Below are positions 9,202 through 17,728 of a stretch of DNA of 64,000 bases, one piece after another. The stretch's first letter is position 1. Every line of letters starts with the position of its first letter. This stretch comes from Lachnospiraceae bacterium. GTDB taxonomy: Bacteria; Bacillota; Clostridia; Lachnospirales; Lachnospiraceae. The notes under the pieces were generated by a model. That model did not search any database and was not told the DNA's origin. It saw nothing but the letters and a program-made list of their open reading frames with translations. The position numbers and the translations under genes were made by a program. The stretch covers positions 96,021 through 160,020 of the forward strand of contig SVFN01000003.1 of the NCBI GenBank assembly GCA_015056815.1, given 5' to 3'.

Positions 9202-9395
9202 ATCTTAATTTCCTGAGGCTTTATCCATAAAGTACAAGAGTGCCCGGTTTTGGGGAAAATCAGCATATCTGCCGGGAAACATATTTGAGGTTGATGCAAA
9301 AAGAAATCCGGGACCGCAGTCAGGAGACTGGAAAAGAGACCTCAGGAACGTTTTACGTAAAAGACAGAGGAAAAGAGATAAAGGGAGGAAAAGTC

Positions 9396-9863
9396 ATGGG
9401 GTATGTAGAATGGAGCTGTCCGAAATGCGGAAAGAATAACAGGGAAAACTGTAACGCATGGGTATATGGCAGCCCTATCAGAAACTGTAAGAGCTGTAAT
9501 TCGGAATATTTTGATAACAGATGGCGGGAAATTGCTGCGGAAGGTGTGGAACCGGCAACAAAGAATCCGAAGATGTATCTTATTGCGTCAATAGGTTTTT
9601 TGATATTTACCATTCTTTGCGCTATGTGGCTTGTGACAGATATAAAGATGGAAGGAAGCTATCCTGTAAAATTATTGGGCTGTGTTTTTGTCGGAGCCAT
9701 TGGAACTGTTGGATGTCTGGTTATATTCCTGAGAATTGTGTCAGGATATGAAGATAAACAGAATCAGAAGTATTATGAAGAATCACTTCGGCGTCTGAAT
9801 GATAAAGCGTATGTGCAAAAGCTGATATCCTATGGATACCATGTTCCGGAAAGATTTCGATAA
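9396..9863 (+). CDS. Zinc-ribbon membrane protein of unknown function
   Basis: This 155-residue protein starts with a zinc ribbon of two CxxC knuckles: CPKCGKNN near residue 7 and CKSCNSEYF near residue 30. Two membrane segments follow at about residues 65-85 and 93-115, and then a charged C-terminal tail. The ATG at 9396 has AGGGAGG upstream, while the longer track ORF has none. It lies 13 nt upstream of another membrane protein gene and the two are probably cotranscribed. No family is recognised. Confidence 0.7.
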   Translation: MGYVEWSCPKCGKNNRENCNAWVYGSPIRNCKSCNSEYFDNRWREIAAEGVEPATKNPKMYLIASIGFLIFTILCAMWLVTDIKMEGSYPVKLLGCVFVGAIGTVGCLVIFLRIVSGYEDKQNQKYYEESLRRLNDKAYVQKLISYGYHVPERFR

Positions 9864-9876
9864 CAGATGTTAAAGT

Positions 9877-10827
9877 ATGGAAGAAAAAAGAGAATTTATG
9901 CAGGGCAATCGTAAGCAATACCCGTCACCCATGACACCAAAAACACTGTTCATATATATCCTAACCGTAATACTGTTTGGACTGTTTGCCTTTTTTATAA
10001 GAGGCGATATGGCAGGCAAAATGGCAGCAGTCGTCGTATGTCCAATGCTTATCGGATATCTGATCTACGCTTATTTTAAGGAACACAAAGCAGACAAGCA
10101 TGCGGGAGAAAAGAAAGAGCGGATGACAGATGGGAGCTACTTTGAAAGTCCAAAGTGGCGTGAGAATTATATAAAGTATATCAATGACCACCCTTTCGAG
10201 AAACCGGAGCTTGCGGATATGAAAAAGGATTTACTTAAGAGATTCCGCAGGCGGGAGTATCTGACAGGGATGTTTTTCCTGCTCTTTCTTATTTTTTGCA
10301 ACGGCTGTGTTTTTATAGGACAAAACTCTGCAGGACGATATATACTTGCATTTATTGGCATTGTTTTTTTTGGCTTATTCTTTTACCAGGAGTTTGCATT
10401 GTATATAGGAATGCCGGTCCGCAGGTGGCTGAAGGGAGATATTGATTATAATGTTCTTGAAGCATCCTATATTCGAAGCCGGATGCTTACTTATAAAAAG
10501 AATGGTCTGGCTTTTGGAACAACGCATATTCATGCCTTTACCGAAAAGAAAATATATGCGATAGATTACAGGCTTGCAGAAGGAATATCCAGAAAAATAG
10601 TCCGGTTAAAAACATATGAGGATGGTATTTACGCAAAAGACGAATATCAGCATTTTGCAGTGATCCATGTAAGACTTCCGCAAAGTGGTAATATCCACGA
10701 TGTGGAAATAGAACTGAATGAATATCAGGTTCAGATGGCGATTGATCAAATAGCAGTCTGTAAGCCGGGCAAGGAACTGAGTGAAAGACTTTCCTTCGAA
10801 GAAAAGAAAGAGGATGAAACGGTCTGA
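9877..10827 (+). CDS. Hypothetical membrane protein, 316 aa
   Basis: Four hydrophobic segments are visible: about residues 25-45 and 50-68 as one hairpin, then about 125-145 and 150-172 as another. A soluble C-terminal half of about 145 residues follows. The start could be 9877 or the in-frame ATG at 9898; neither has a strong ribosome site. It follows the zinc-ribbon membrane protein by 13 nt, so the two may form a unit. No catalytic motif or known family is recognised. Confidence 0.6.
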   Translation: MEEKREFMQGNRKQYPSPMTPKTLFIYILTVILFGLFAFFIRGDMAGKMAAVVVCPMLIGYLIYAYFKEHKADKHAGEKKERMTDGSYFESPKWRENYIKYINDHPFEKPELADMKKDLLKRFRRREYLTGMFFLLFLIFCNGCVFIGQNSAGRYILAFIGIVFFGLFFYQEFALYIGMPVRRWLKGDIDYNVLEASYIRSRMLTYKKNGLAFGTTHIHAFTEKKIYAIDYRLAEGISRKIVRLKTYEDGIYAKDEYQHFAVIHVRLPQSGNIHDVEIELNEYQVQMAIDQIAVCKPGKELSERLSFEEKKEDETV

Positions 10828-10981
10828 GACAGGACCGGACTCTTATAAAGATGCATGACGGATAGAAATGGCGGCAGCCAATACAGAATATACAAACAGC
10901 AGAGGCGTTTGGGATAATCCTGAATGCCTTTTTGAGTCTTCGCATTTTTTATAAAAATTTTCGATTTCCTTCTGAAAAATG

Positions 10982-10990
10982 TGCTATAAT
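10982..10990 (+). promoter_or_regulatory. Extended -10 promoter of the COG0523 GTPase gene
   Basis: TGCTATAAT is a full extended -10 element, located 46 nt before the ATG at 11037. The -35 region (TTCGAT) is poor. No perfect Zur-type palindrome was seen nearby. Confidence 0.6.
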
Positions 10991-11036
10991 CGTAAAGATG
11001 GATACAAATTTGGTAATATAAGGAAGGTGGAGTATT

Positions 11037-12251
11037 ATGACAAAAATTGATATTGTTTCAGGATTTTTAGGAGCAGGAAAGACTACTTTAATAAAGAAGC
11101 TGTTGAAGGAAGCACTGGGAGGCGAGCAGGTCGTACTGATCGAGAATGAATTCGGCGAGATTGGGATTGACGGGGGCTTTTTAAAAGAGGCAGGGATTGA
11201 GATCACAGAAATGAATTCCGGCTGTATCTGCTGTTCTTTGGTCGGAGATTTCGGGAAAGCATTAAAAGAAGTATTAAACCAGTATCATCCGGACAGAATT
11301 ATCATAGAGCCTTCGGGCGTCGGAAAGCTTTCTGATGTCATGAAAGCGGTTGAAGGAGCGACTGCTTCGGAGGGAGTACATTTAAACAGTGCGGTTGCGG
11401 TCGTGGATGCAAAGAAATGTAAGACATATCTGAAGAATTTCGGTGAATTTTTTGCTAATCAGATCGAGCATGCCGGTACGATCATTTTAAGCCGTACCGA
11501 TGAAATGAGTGAGGAGAAATTAAATACCTGTATCGGACTGATCCGTCAGCACAATGACAAGGCGGCGATCATCACGACACCCTGGTCGCAGTTGGAGGGA
11601 ATCAAGATTTTAGAGGCCATCGAGGATGCAAAGAATCTCGAAGCCGAGCTGTTAAAAGAAGTGATGGCAATGCAGGAGCACGAACATCATCACCACCACG
11701 ATCATGATGAGCATGACCACCATCACGATCATGATGAGCATGACCACCACCACGATCATGATGAGCATGACCACCACCACGATCATGATGAGCATGATCA
11801 CCATCACGATCATGATGAGCATGACCACCATCACGATCATGATGAGCATGATCACCACCACGATCATGATGAGCATGACCACCACCACGATCATGATGAG
11901 CATGATCATCATCACGATGGAGCCTGCAGCTGTGGTTGTGGAGGAGAGCATGACCACCATCACCACCATGCAGATGAAGTGTTCGAAAGCTGGGGAATGG
12001 AAACACCGACCAAATATACCAAGGCAGAGATCGAATCGATCCTGAACGAACTGGAGGATAAAGACAGATTCGGCTTTGTCCTTCGTGCGAAAGGGATGCT
12101 GCCTTCCAAAGAGTCTGAGAAGTTTATTCATTTTGATTATGTACCGGGTGAAAGCGAAGTTCGTGACGGCGCAGCAGAGTACACCGGAAAGATCTGTGTG
12201 ATCGGCTCTGATCTGAAGAAAGAAAACATTATAACATTGTTCAAAGCCTGA
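11037..12251 (+). CDS. COG0523 (CobW/YjiA) GTPase metallochaperone with histidine-rich repeat
   Basis: This 404-residue protein has a P-loop GFLGAGKTT near residue 8 and the family's metal-binding CxCC motif GCICCSL near residue 62. A very long His/Asp-rich insert spans about residues 215-315, with eight perfect copies of DHDEHDHHH, followed by a CSCGCGG cysteine cluster and another DHHHHH tract. The CobW C-terminal domain completes it, ending at IITLFKA. COG0523 proteins deliver Zn, Co or other metals to enzymes with GTP hydrolysis. The insert should store or sense many metal ions. A second COG0523-like gene follows downstream. Confidence 0.92.
   Translation: MTKIDIVSGFLGAGKTTLIKKLLKEALGGEQVVLIENEFGEIGIDGGFLKEAGIEITEMNSGCICCSLVGDFGKALKEVLNQYHPDRIIIEPSGVGKLSDVMKAVEGATASEGVHLNSAVAVVDAKKCKTYLKNFGEFFANQIEHAGTIILSRTDEMSEEKLNTCIGLIRQHNDKAAIITTPWSQLEGIKILEAIEDAKNLEAELLKEVMAMQEHEHHHHHDHDEHDHHHDHDEHDHHHDHDEHDHHHDHDEHDHHHDHDEHDHHHDHDEHDHHHDHDEHDHHHDHDEHDHHHDGACSCGCGGEHDHHHHHADEVFESWGMETPTKYTKAEIESILNELEDKDRFGFVLRAKGMLPSKESEKFIHFDYVPGESEVRDGAAEYTGKICVIGSDLKKENIITLFKA
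11700..11915 (+). repeat. 27-bp in-frame tandem repeat, eight copies
   Basis: Eight contiguous 27-bp units each encode DHDEHDHHH. Variation between units is confined to synonymous GAC/GAT and CAC/CAT changes. The repeat keeps other frames open, which explains the shadow ORFs in the track on both strands. A unit length divisible by three means copy-number change keeps the frame. Confidence 0.95.
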
Positions 12252-12269
12252 ATAAATCCGGGCGGGGCA

Positions 12270-12397
12270 GATACGAAACTTAAACAGTATCCAAAAAATG
12301 GTGCCAGAGGACAATGAACGACGCAGATGCGAATGCATCGAAGGAGAGAATGTTCTCTGCCATAACGCACCATTTGTTTGGATACGGAACTTAATAT
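12270..12397. repeat. Full copy of repeat family C
   Basis: GTATCCAAAAAATGGTGC at 12287-12304 is inverted at 12367-12385 (GCACCATTTGTTTGGATAC). The centre contains the palindrome AGAGAATGTTCTCT. A direct repeat GATACRAACTTAA borders it (12270 and 12381). The right half matches 1-77 of the window. It fills the 166-nt gap between the two GTPase genes, so it may sit in the transcript. Confidence 0.7.
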
Positions 12398-12417
12398 AGA
12401 GAGGTTATGGTAGGATA

Positions 12418-13350
12418 ATGATACCGGTATATATAATTAATGGATTTTTGGACAGTGGCAAGACGGAGTTTATCAATTATACGATCTCCCAGCCTTATTT
12501 TCAGATGCGTGGCAAGACACTTTTGATCATGTGCGAAGAAGGAGAGAACGAATATGATCCGGGGCTTCTGACACAGACCAACACGGTTCTGGAGTCAATC
12601 GACGATAAAGAGGCCTTCCGGTCTGCCAATCTGATCGAACTGGAAAAAAAGCATAAACCGAAACGCATCATCATTGAATGGAATGGCATGTGGAATGCCA
12701 AAGAGATAAAACTGCCATGGCACTGGAAACTGGAACAGCAGATTACCATTATTGACGGCAGCACGTTTTCCACCTATTTTACCAACATGCGCTCTTTGCT
12801 CGCCGAGATGCTGAGAAAATCCGAGATGATCATCATGAACCGCTGTGATGGTATTCAGGATAAGATTCCTAGCTATAAGCGTAATATCAAAGCAATCAAC
12901 CAGCAGGCAGAGATCATCTTTGAGGGCAAAAACGGAGAGATCAATGCAACTCTGGAGGAGGATCTGCCCTATGATGTCAATCAGGATATCATAGAACTGG
13001 ATGATATGGGCTATGGGATCTGGTATCTGGATGTTTTGGATAACATCGGCAGATACGTTGGGAAAAAGATCACTTTTGTCGGTATGGTGCTAAAACCGGA
13101 TGGCTTCCCGGACGGATATTTTGTGCCGGGGCGTATGGCAATGACCTGTTGTGCGGATGATATGGCATTTTTGGGTTATGCCTGTAAATATGACAAGGCA
13201 GAGGAGCTTGAGCAGAAGCAATGGGTAAAAGTGACCGCAGAAGTCTGCTTTGAATATTTTTCGGATTATAAGCAGGAAGGCCCTGTTTTGCACGCGATCG
13301 CGGTGGAGAAAACCTCGAAGCCGAAGGAAGAAGTGATCAGCTTTATGTAG
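12418..13350 (+). CDS. COG0523-like P-loop protein fused to a YcgQ/DUF1980-like C-terminal domain
   Basis: The N-terminal two thirds of this 310-residue protein resemble the CobW GTPase domain, with P-loop GFLDSGKTEF near residue 8 and MNRCD as a G4-like NKxD variant. The CxCC metal motif is missing; LLIMCEEGENEYDP stands in its place. The last 100 residues match the C-terminal domain of YcgQ/TIGR03943 (DUF1980) proteins: GRYVGKKITFVGMV, then GRMAMTCCADDMAFLG and WVKVTAEV. YcgQ works with the YcgR permease in metal-linked loci. I infer that this fusion couples a GTPase to a metal-related step together with the His-rich GTPase upstream. Confidence 0.8.
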   Translation: MIPVYIINGFLDSGKTEFINYTISQPYFQMRGKTLLIMCEEGENEYDPGLLTQTNTVLESIDDKEAFRSANLIELEKKHKPKRIIIEWNGMWNAKEIKLPWHWKLEQQITIIDGSTFSTYFTNMRSLLAEMLRKSEMIIMNRCDGIQDKIPSYKRNIKAINQQAEIIFEGKNGEINATLEEDLPYDVNQDIIELDDMGYGIWYLDVLDNIGRYVGKKITFVGMVLKPDGFPDGYFVPGRMAMTCCADDMAFLGYACKYDKAEELEQKQWVKVTAEVCFEYFSDYKQEGPVLHAIAVEKTSKPKEEVISFM

Positions 13351-13555
13351 CGGCCCGGTTTGGAAACCGGGGAGTTTGCGATCGGAATGATCGGTGGGAT
13401 ATAGGAGTAACCATATGGAGGATATTGAAAATCTGAAATGTTTTTGCATCCGGTCATGAAAATCTGAATGTGAATGGCGGACGAGAAAGCACTTGGAAGG
13501 AAATATGGGAATAGTAGAGACGAGAGGGTTGTAATACGTAACAGTTGGAGATGAT

Positions 13556-14962
13556 ATGGGCGAAGTTGATTTTAAAAATTTATTGAATATGTGTGATGAT
13601 ATCTGTGATCTGATGACGAATGCCAATGTCTGGGATGCGGGGTTTAGACCACACAGTCTAAAACCGGCTATGCACTATGATATGCTCAAATTCTGCGTGT
13701 ATCTGGCCTCCGCAGACGGTTTTATCAATGAGCGCGAGGTGGCAAAAATACAAAAAGAACTGGGGATACGGACCGTGCAGCCCAATCTGGTTCTTCTGAA
13801 AAAGAGTGAACGTATACCCGAGGCATTTATGAATGAGATCCCGCTGGTGTTGCAGTTTGCGGTGCTGGCGGACAAGGAGCACCGGATCCGTCCGGATCTT
13901 TACAAAGACCAAAAGGCACAGATCCTTTTCGATACCTACAGAGCTTTGGGGTGCTCTCTTTTAACGGTTACCAGCGGGGCACCGACGGAGCCGATGGCGA
14001 TCGCATATACAGAGTATATCGCCTATCTTAGAAACTATCTGAAGGAAAATGAAGTTTTTTATAAAGGTGATGAACGGCTGGTCAAGGTGAATTTTGATAC
14101 GGAAGATGGCAAAAAAGAGCGAGCCGAGGGCGAGACGACACTGGAAGAAAAGCTGGAAGACTTCAACAACATGGTCGGTCTTTATGCAGTAAAGAAAGAA
14201 GTAAACAGTCTGGTCAATCTTTTGCGCATTCAGAAGCTGCGCGAAAAAAACGGCATGCGCAATACGATCGTCTCCAAGCATATGGTATTTACAGGAAATC
14301 CCGGTACCGGCAAGACGACAGTTGCCAGGATCCTTGCAGGCATCTACAAAGATCTTGGTGTACTCTCCAAAGGACATCTGGTGGAAGTGGATCGTTCCGG
14401 CCTCGTGAGAGGATATCTTGGACAGACTGCGACCAGAGTGCAGGAAGTGGTCGAAGAAGCGATGGGAGGTATCCTTTTTATCGACGAGGCCTATACGCTG
14501 ACGGTGAATAAAGGTGAGGGCGATTATGGGCAGGAGGCTGTGGATACGCTTTTAAAAGCAATGGAAGATCACAGAGATGAACTGATCGTGATCGTGGCAG
14601 GCTATCCGGATCTGATGAAGGAATTTCTGGGATCGAATCCGGGCCTACAGTCCCGCTTTAACAAGTTTATTTATTTTGAGGATTATTCCGTACAGGAACA
14701 GATGCAGATCATGCTGCGGATGTGTCAGGAGCAGGATTACAGAATCTCTGCCGCTGCAGGGAATTTCCTGATGGCTTCTTTATTCCGCAGGATGGAAAAG
14801 AAACCGGCGAATTTTGCGAATGCCAGGGATATCCGCAACCTGTTGGAGACTATGATCTCTTATCAGGCAACGCGGCTGATCGAGTTGACTTCTCCAACCA
14901 AAGAGCAGCTTCAGATGATCGAGGAAGAAGATGCCAGACGGGCAGTTTTGGAAATGGCGTAG
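13556..14962 (+). CDS. AAA family ATPase, CbxX/SpoVK-like, with TerB-like N-terminus
   Basis: This 468-residue protein has an N-terminal helical region whose YLASADGFINEREVAKIQKELG stretch resembles TerB-type acidic domains. The AAA module starts near residue 195, with Walker A GNPGTGKTT, Walker B GGILFIDEAYTL and a sensor/arginine-finger stretch NPGLQSRFNKFIYFEDY. CbxX/CfxQ-type ATPases remodel proteins; SpoVK is the sporulation-linked member. The AAA assignment is firm, the role is not. GGAG precedes the ATG by about 7 nt. It lies between the GTPase pair and a K+ channel. Confidence 0.88.
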   Translation: MGEVDFKNLLNMCDDICDLMTNANVWDAGFRPHSLKPAMHYDMLKFCVYLASADGFINEREVAKIQKELGIRTVQPNLVLLKKSERIPEAFMNEIPLVLQFAVLADKEHRIRPDLYKDQKAQILFDTYRALGCSLLTVTSGAPTEPMAIAYTEYIAYLRNYLKENEVFYKGDERLVKVNFDTEDGKKERAEGETTLEEKLEDFNNMVGLYAVKKEVNSLVNLLRIQKLREKNGMRNTIVSKHMVFTGNPGTGKTTVARILAGIYKDLGVLSKGHLVEVDRSGLVRGYLGQTATRVQEVVEEAMGGILFIDEAYTLTVNKGEGDYGQEAVDTLLKAMEDHRDELIVIVAGYPDLMKEFLGSNPGLQSRFNKFIYFEDYSVQEQMQIMLRMCQEQDYRISAAAGNFLMASLFRRMEKKPANFANARDIRNLLETMISYQATRLIELTSPTKEQLQMIEEEDARRAVLEMA

Positions 14963-15001
14963 ATAAAACAATTTGCAAAAAAAGGCATCGGATAACGCAG
15001 G

Positions 15002-16204
15002 ATGAAATGTTTACGGGATTGGGACAGGAAGTTGACGGGTAGTATGAAAAAGAATGTATCGATAAAAAAGAGGATTTTTCAGATCATACAGATCGGACAG
15101 AAATCCGATTTTGCCAGTTGTGCATTTGATCTGTTTATTGTGAGCGTGATCGTGACGAACCTTTTCATCACGTTTTTTCAGACATTTGATCAGTCCGCAA
15201 AATATAAAGATATTTTATATCCGGTAGAGTTTGCAACGATACTGATCTTTTTGGGAGAGTATATCCTGCGCATCTGGACGGCAGAGTATCTGTATCCGAA
15301 GGAAACTGCCGTAAAGGCAAAGCTGCAGTTTATGCTTTCTTTCTATGGGATTGTGGATCTGCTTACGATCCTTCCGTTTTTCCTGCCTTTTTTGTTTCCG
15401 AGCGGAGCTGTGGCATTTCGGATGTTTAGAGTCGTCCGGATTTTTCACTTGTTCAGGCTCAATTCCGGCTATGATGCTTTTAACGTGATCACAGATGTTT
15501 TAAAGGAAAAGAGGCAGCAGCTGGTATCCTCGGTATTCCTGATCGGTGTTTTGATGATGGCTTCCTCCATGTGCATGTACAGCATTGAGCATGAGGCACA
15601 GCCGGAGAACTTTCCGAATGCCTTTTCGGGGATCTGGTGGTCTGTTTCCACGCTTTTGACGGTAGGATACGGAGATATTTATCCGGTGACGGTGTTCGGG
15701 AAAATGATGGCGATCGTGATCGCATTTCTGGGTGTGGGGATGGTGGCGATCCCTACCGGTATTATTTCGGCAGGTTTCATGGATTATTATTCCAAAGCCA
15801 AGGAAGGAAAGATGTCGGTCCGCGAGGAGGATATCGTGACGCTTGCGATCACCGGGAAACATGCGTTTATCGGGAAAAGAATGGAAGAGCTGCGGATCCC
15901 GGAAGGTTTGTATGTGGCAGCGCTTATGAGGGGGAATAAGATCTATCCGCCGCAGGATGCATTTGTCGTACGAAAGGATGACTGTCTGGTTTTGGGAGCC
16001 ACACAGGGACGAAAGATACCATTTCAACTGCAGGAGCTTTTGGTTACAACGGAGCATCCCTGGGTGGGGGGGGTGCTGGGGGAACTGAGCGAATTCAGGC
16101 AGGGACATATCGTTATGGTCAAGCGTGACGGCAGGAATGTTCAGCCCAAAGAGTCAATGCGCGTAAAAGCGGGAGATATCATGGTTTTATTGGAATACAA
16201 ATAA
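15002..16204 (+). CDS. Voltage-gated-like potassium channel with RCK C-terminal (TrkA_C) domain
   Basis: This roughly 400-residue protein has six hydrophobic segments. The S4-like FRMFRVVRIFHLFRL lies near residue 140. The pore helix and selectivity filter read STLLTVGYGDIYPVT near residue 220, the K+ signature. A TrkA_C/RCK_C-like domain fills the last 130 residues (LRIPEGLYVAALMRGNKIYPPQDAFVV), with a second partial one after it. Neither ATG at 15002 nor ATG at 15044 has a good ribosome site, so the start is uncertain. An 8-G run lies in the 3' part at 16066-16073. Confidence 0.88.
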   Translation: MKCLRDWDRKLTGSMKKNVSIKKRIFQIIQIGQKSDFASCAFDLFIVSVIVTNLFITFFQTFDQSAKYKDILYPVEFATILIFLGEYILRIWTAEYLYPKETAVKAKLQFMLSFYGIVDLLTILPFFLPFLFPSGAVAFRMFRVVRIFHLFRLNSGYDAFNVITDVLKEKRQQLVSSVFLIGVLMMASSMCMYSIEHEAQPENFPNAFSGIWWSVSTLLTVGYGDIYPVTVFGKMMAIVIAFLGVGMVAIPTGIISAGFMDYYSKAKEGKMSVREEDIVTLAITGKHAFIGKRMEELRIPEGLYVAALMRGNKIYPPQDAFVVRKDDCLVLGATQGRKIPFQLQELLVTTEHPWVGGVLGELSEFRQGHIVMVKRDGRNVQPKESMRVKAGDIMVLLEYK

Positions 16205-16207
16205 AAA

Positions 16208-16241
16208 CGATCCGGATATCGGATTTTGACCTCGACATCAT
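16208..16241. repeat. Partial copy (right end) of repeat family A
   Basis: CGATCCGGATATCGGATTTT followed by GACCTCGACATCAT matches the right end of the elements at 18459-18644, 18648-18833 and 24923-25052. Only the right end is present here. Confidence 0.65.
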
Positions 16242-16244
16242 AAA

Positions 16245-16281
16245 ATGGAGAGAGAGCATTAAGCCCTCTCTCCATATTTTT
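16245..16281. terminator. Bidirectional terminator between the K+ channel and pyrI
   Basis: ATGGAGAGAG pairs with CTCTCTCCAT. A T run follows on both strands, so it can end both convergent transcripts. It overlaps the last codons of pyrI. Confidence 0.8.
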
Positions 16282-16690
16282 CTTCACAATATTTACAGCG
16301 GTACACTTCGCGCTCAGGGTCTGCCAGAAAAAAGACATGCGGCAGTTCCTGCTCGATGGAAGTGATACAACGGGGATTTTTACACTTGATCACATTTTTG
16401 ATCTCCTTTGGAAGTGCCAGATCCAGTTTCTCTGTGATGACACCGTTCTCTATAACATTTACGGTGATCGTGTGATCGATAAAACCAAGTACATCCAGAT
16501 TAAGCATATCCACAGGACACTCTACTTTGATGATATCCTTGCGGCCTTTCTTTTCGCTGCGGGCATTCTTGATGATCGCAACAGTACAGTCTAAAGTGTC
16601 CAATTGAAGCAGATGATACAGCTCCATACTTTTGCCGGCTTCAATATGGTCGAGAACGAAGCCTTCTTCGATTTTTCCTACATTTAACAT
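16259..16690 (-). CDS. pyrI: Aspartate carbamoyltransferase regulatory subunit
   Basis: This 143-residue protein is PyrI, the nucleotide-binding regulatory chain of class B aspartate transcarbamoylase. The N-terminal allosteric domain starts MLNVGKIEEGFVLDHIEAGK. The C-terminal zinc domain has the four cysteines in CKNPRC and CKYC. It binds CTP/ATP and holds catalytic trimers together. It follows pyrB by 48 nt on the minus strand. Its stop lies inside the bidirectional terminator. Confidence 0.95.
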   Translation of the reverse strand: MLNVGKIEEGFVLDHIEAGKSMELYHLLQLDTLDCTVAIIKNARSEKKGRKDIIKVECPVDMLNLDVLGFIDHTITVNVIENGVITEKLDLALPKEIKNVIKCKNPRCITSIEQELPHVFFLADPEREVYRCKYCEEKYGERA

Positions 16691-16738
16691 TGTAATCTCC
16701 TTATCATTAAATTCAGACCGGTAAAACGATAATAGGTG

Positions 16739-17650
16739 TCATACCAGTTCCAGCAGTGTCAGGATCAGTGCCATACGCACATAGACACCGTATTGAACCT
16801 GTTTGAAATACGCTGCCCTGGGGTCTTCATCGACTTCCACAGATATTTCATTGACGCGTGGGAGCGGGTGCAGTACCAGCATATCCTCTTTGGCAAGCTT
16901 CATCTTTTTCTTATCCAGCACATAATAATCCTTCAGACGTACATAGTCTTCTTCGTTGAAGAAACGTTCCTTCTGGACGCGGGTCATATACAAAAGATCC
17001 AATTCGGGGATCGCTTCTTCCAGTCTGGTGCATTCTTTAAACGAAATCCCCTTTTCGTTCAGCATTTCGATGATATAATCGGGAACTCTCAGTTCATCCG
17101 GAGAGATCAGGACGAATTCCACACTTTCATAACGCGCGAGTGCATTGATGAGAGAATGGACGGTGCGCCCGAATTTCAGATCACCGCAAAGACCGATCTT
17201 AAAATGATCCAGTCTACCTTTTAGAGAGCGGATCGTCAGAAGATCCGTAAGAGTCTGGGTGGGATGATGGTGTCCGCCGTCTCCGGCATTGATGACCGGA
17301 ATCTTCGATCTGGAAGCTGCTACCATGGGAGCGCCTTCTTTGGGGTGGCGCATGGCACAGATGTCGGCAAAACAGGATACGACGCGGATCGTATCGGAAA
17401 CACTCTCGCCCTTGGCTGCGGAAGAAGAATTGGCGTCCGAAAAGCCTAAAACACTTCCTCCAAGATTCAGCATGGCAGATTCAAAACTGAGCCTTGTACG
17501 CGTGCTTGGCTCATAGAAGCAGGTCGCCAGTTTTTTCCCTTCACACATGTGGGCATATCTGGCAGGGTTTTTCTCAATGTCGCTTGCGAGGTCAAACAGT
17601 TTGTCCAGTTCCTCGACGCTGAAATCCAGCGGTCTCATTAAATGTCTCAT
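16739..17650 (-). CDS. pyrB: Aspartate carbamoyltransferase catalytic subunit
   Basis: This 303-residue enzyme catalyses the committed step of pyrimidine synthesis, carbamoyl phosphate plus L-aspartate to N-carbamoylaspartate. The carbamoyl-phosphate loop [16 protein letters not shown] is near residue 47, and the [10 protein letters not shown] and HPLPRVNEI blocks are present. Length is normal. It is translationally close to pyrI, so the complex is the regulated PyrB-PyrI type. A hairpin lies in the 78-nt gap to the nitroreductase gene upstream. Confidence 0.97.
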   Translation of the reverse strand: MRHLMRPLDFSVEELDKLFDLASDIEKNPARYAHMCEGKKLATCFYEPSTRTRLSFESAMLNLGGSVLGFSDANSSSAAKGESVSDTIRVVSCFADICAMRHPKEGAPMVAASRSKIPVINAGDGGHHHPTQTLTDLLTIRSLKGRLDHFKIGLCGDLKFGRTVHSLINALARYESVEFVLISPDELRVPDYIIEMLNEKGISFKECTRLEEAIPELDLLYMTRVQKERFFNEEDYVRLKDYYVLDKKKMKLAKEDMLVLHPLPRVNEISVEVDEDPRAAYFKQVQYGVYVRMALILTLLELV

Positions 17651-17689
17651 AGTCTCTCCTTATGATTGGTGTTTTGGTCTACATAGAAA

Positions 17690-17718
17690 ATCGAAGAGAT
17701 AATAACTATCCCTTCGAT
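17690..17718 (-). terminator. Hairpin before pyrB: terminator of the nitroreductase unit or attenuator
   Basis: On the minus strand ATCGAAGGGATA pairs with TATCTCTTCGAT with one mismatch and is followed by TTTCT. It may end the upstream transcript or attenuate pyrBI. No PyrR-type anti-antiterminator was recognised. Confidence 0.5.
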
Positions 17719-17728
17719 CTCTTGTTTT

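Noticed and set aside
11700-11915. CRISPR-like tandem array
   Set aside because: Units are directly adjacent without spacers and encode a perfect in-frame peptide repeat.
11602-12338. Long ORFs on the minus strand and in the +1 frame across the His-repeat
   Set aside because: They arise because the 27-bp repeat has no stop in several frames; their products are low-complexity.
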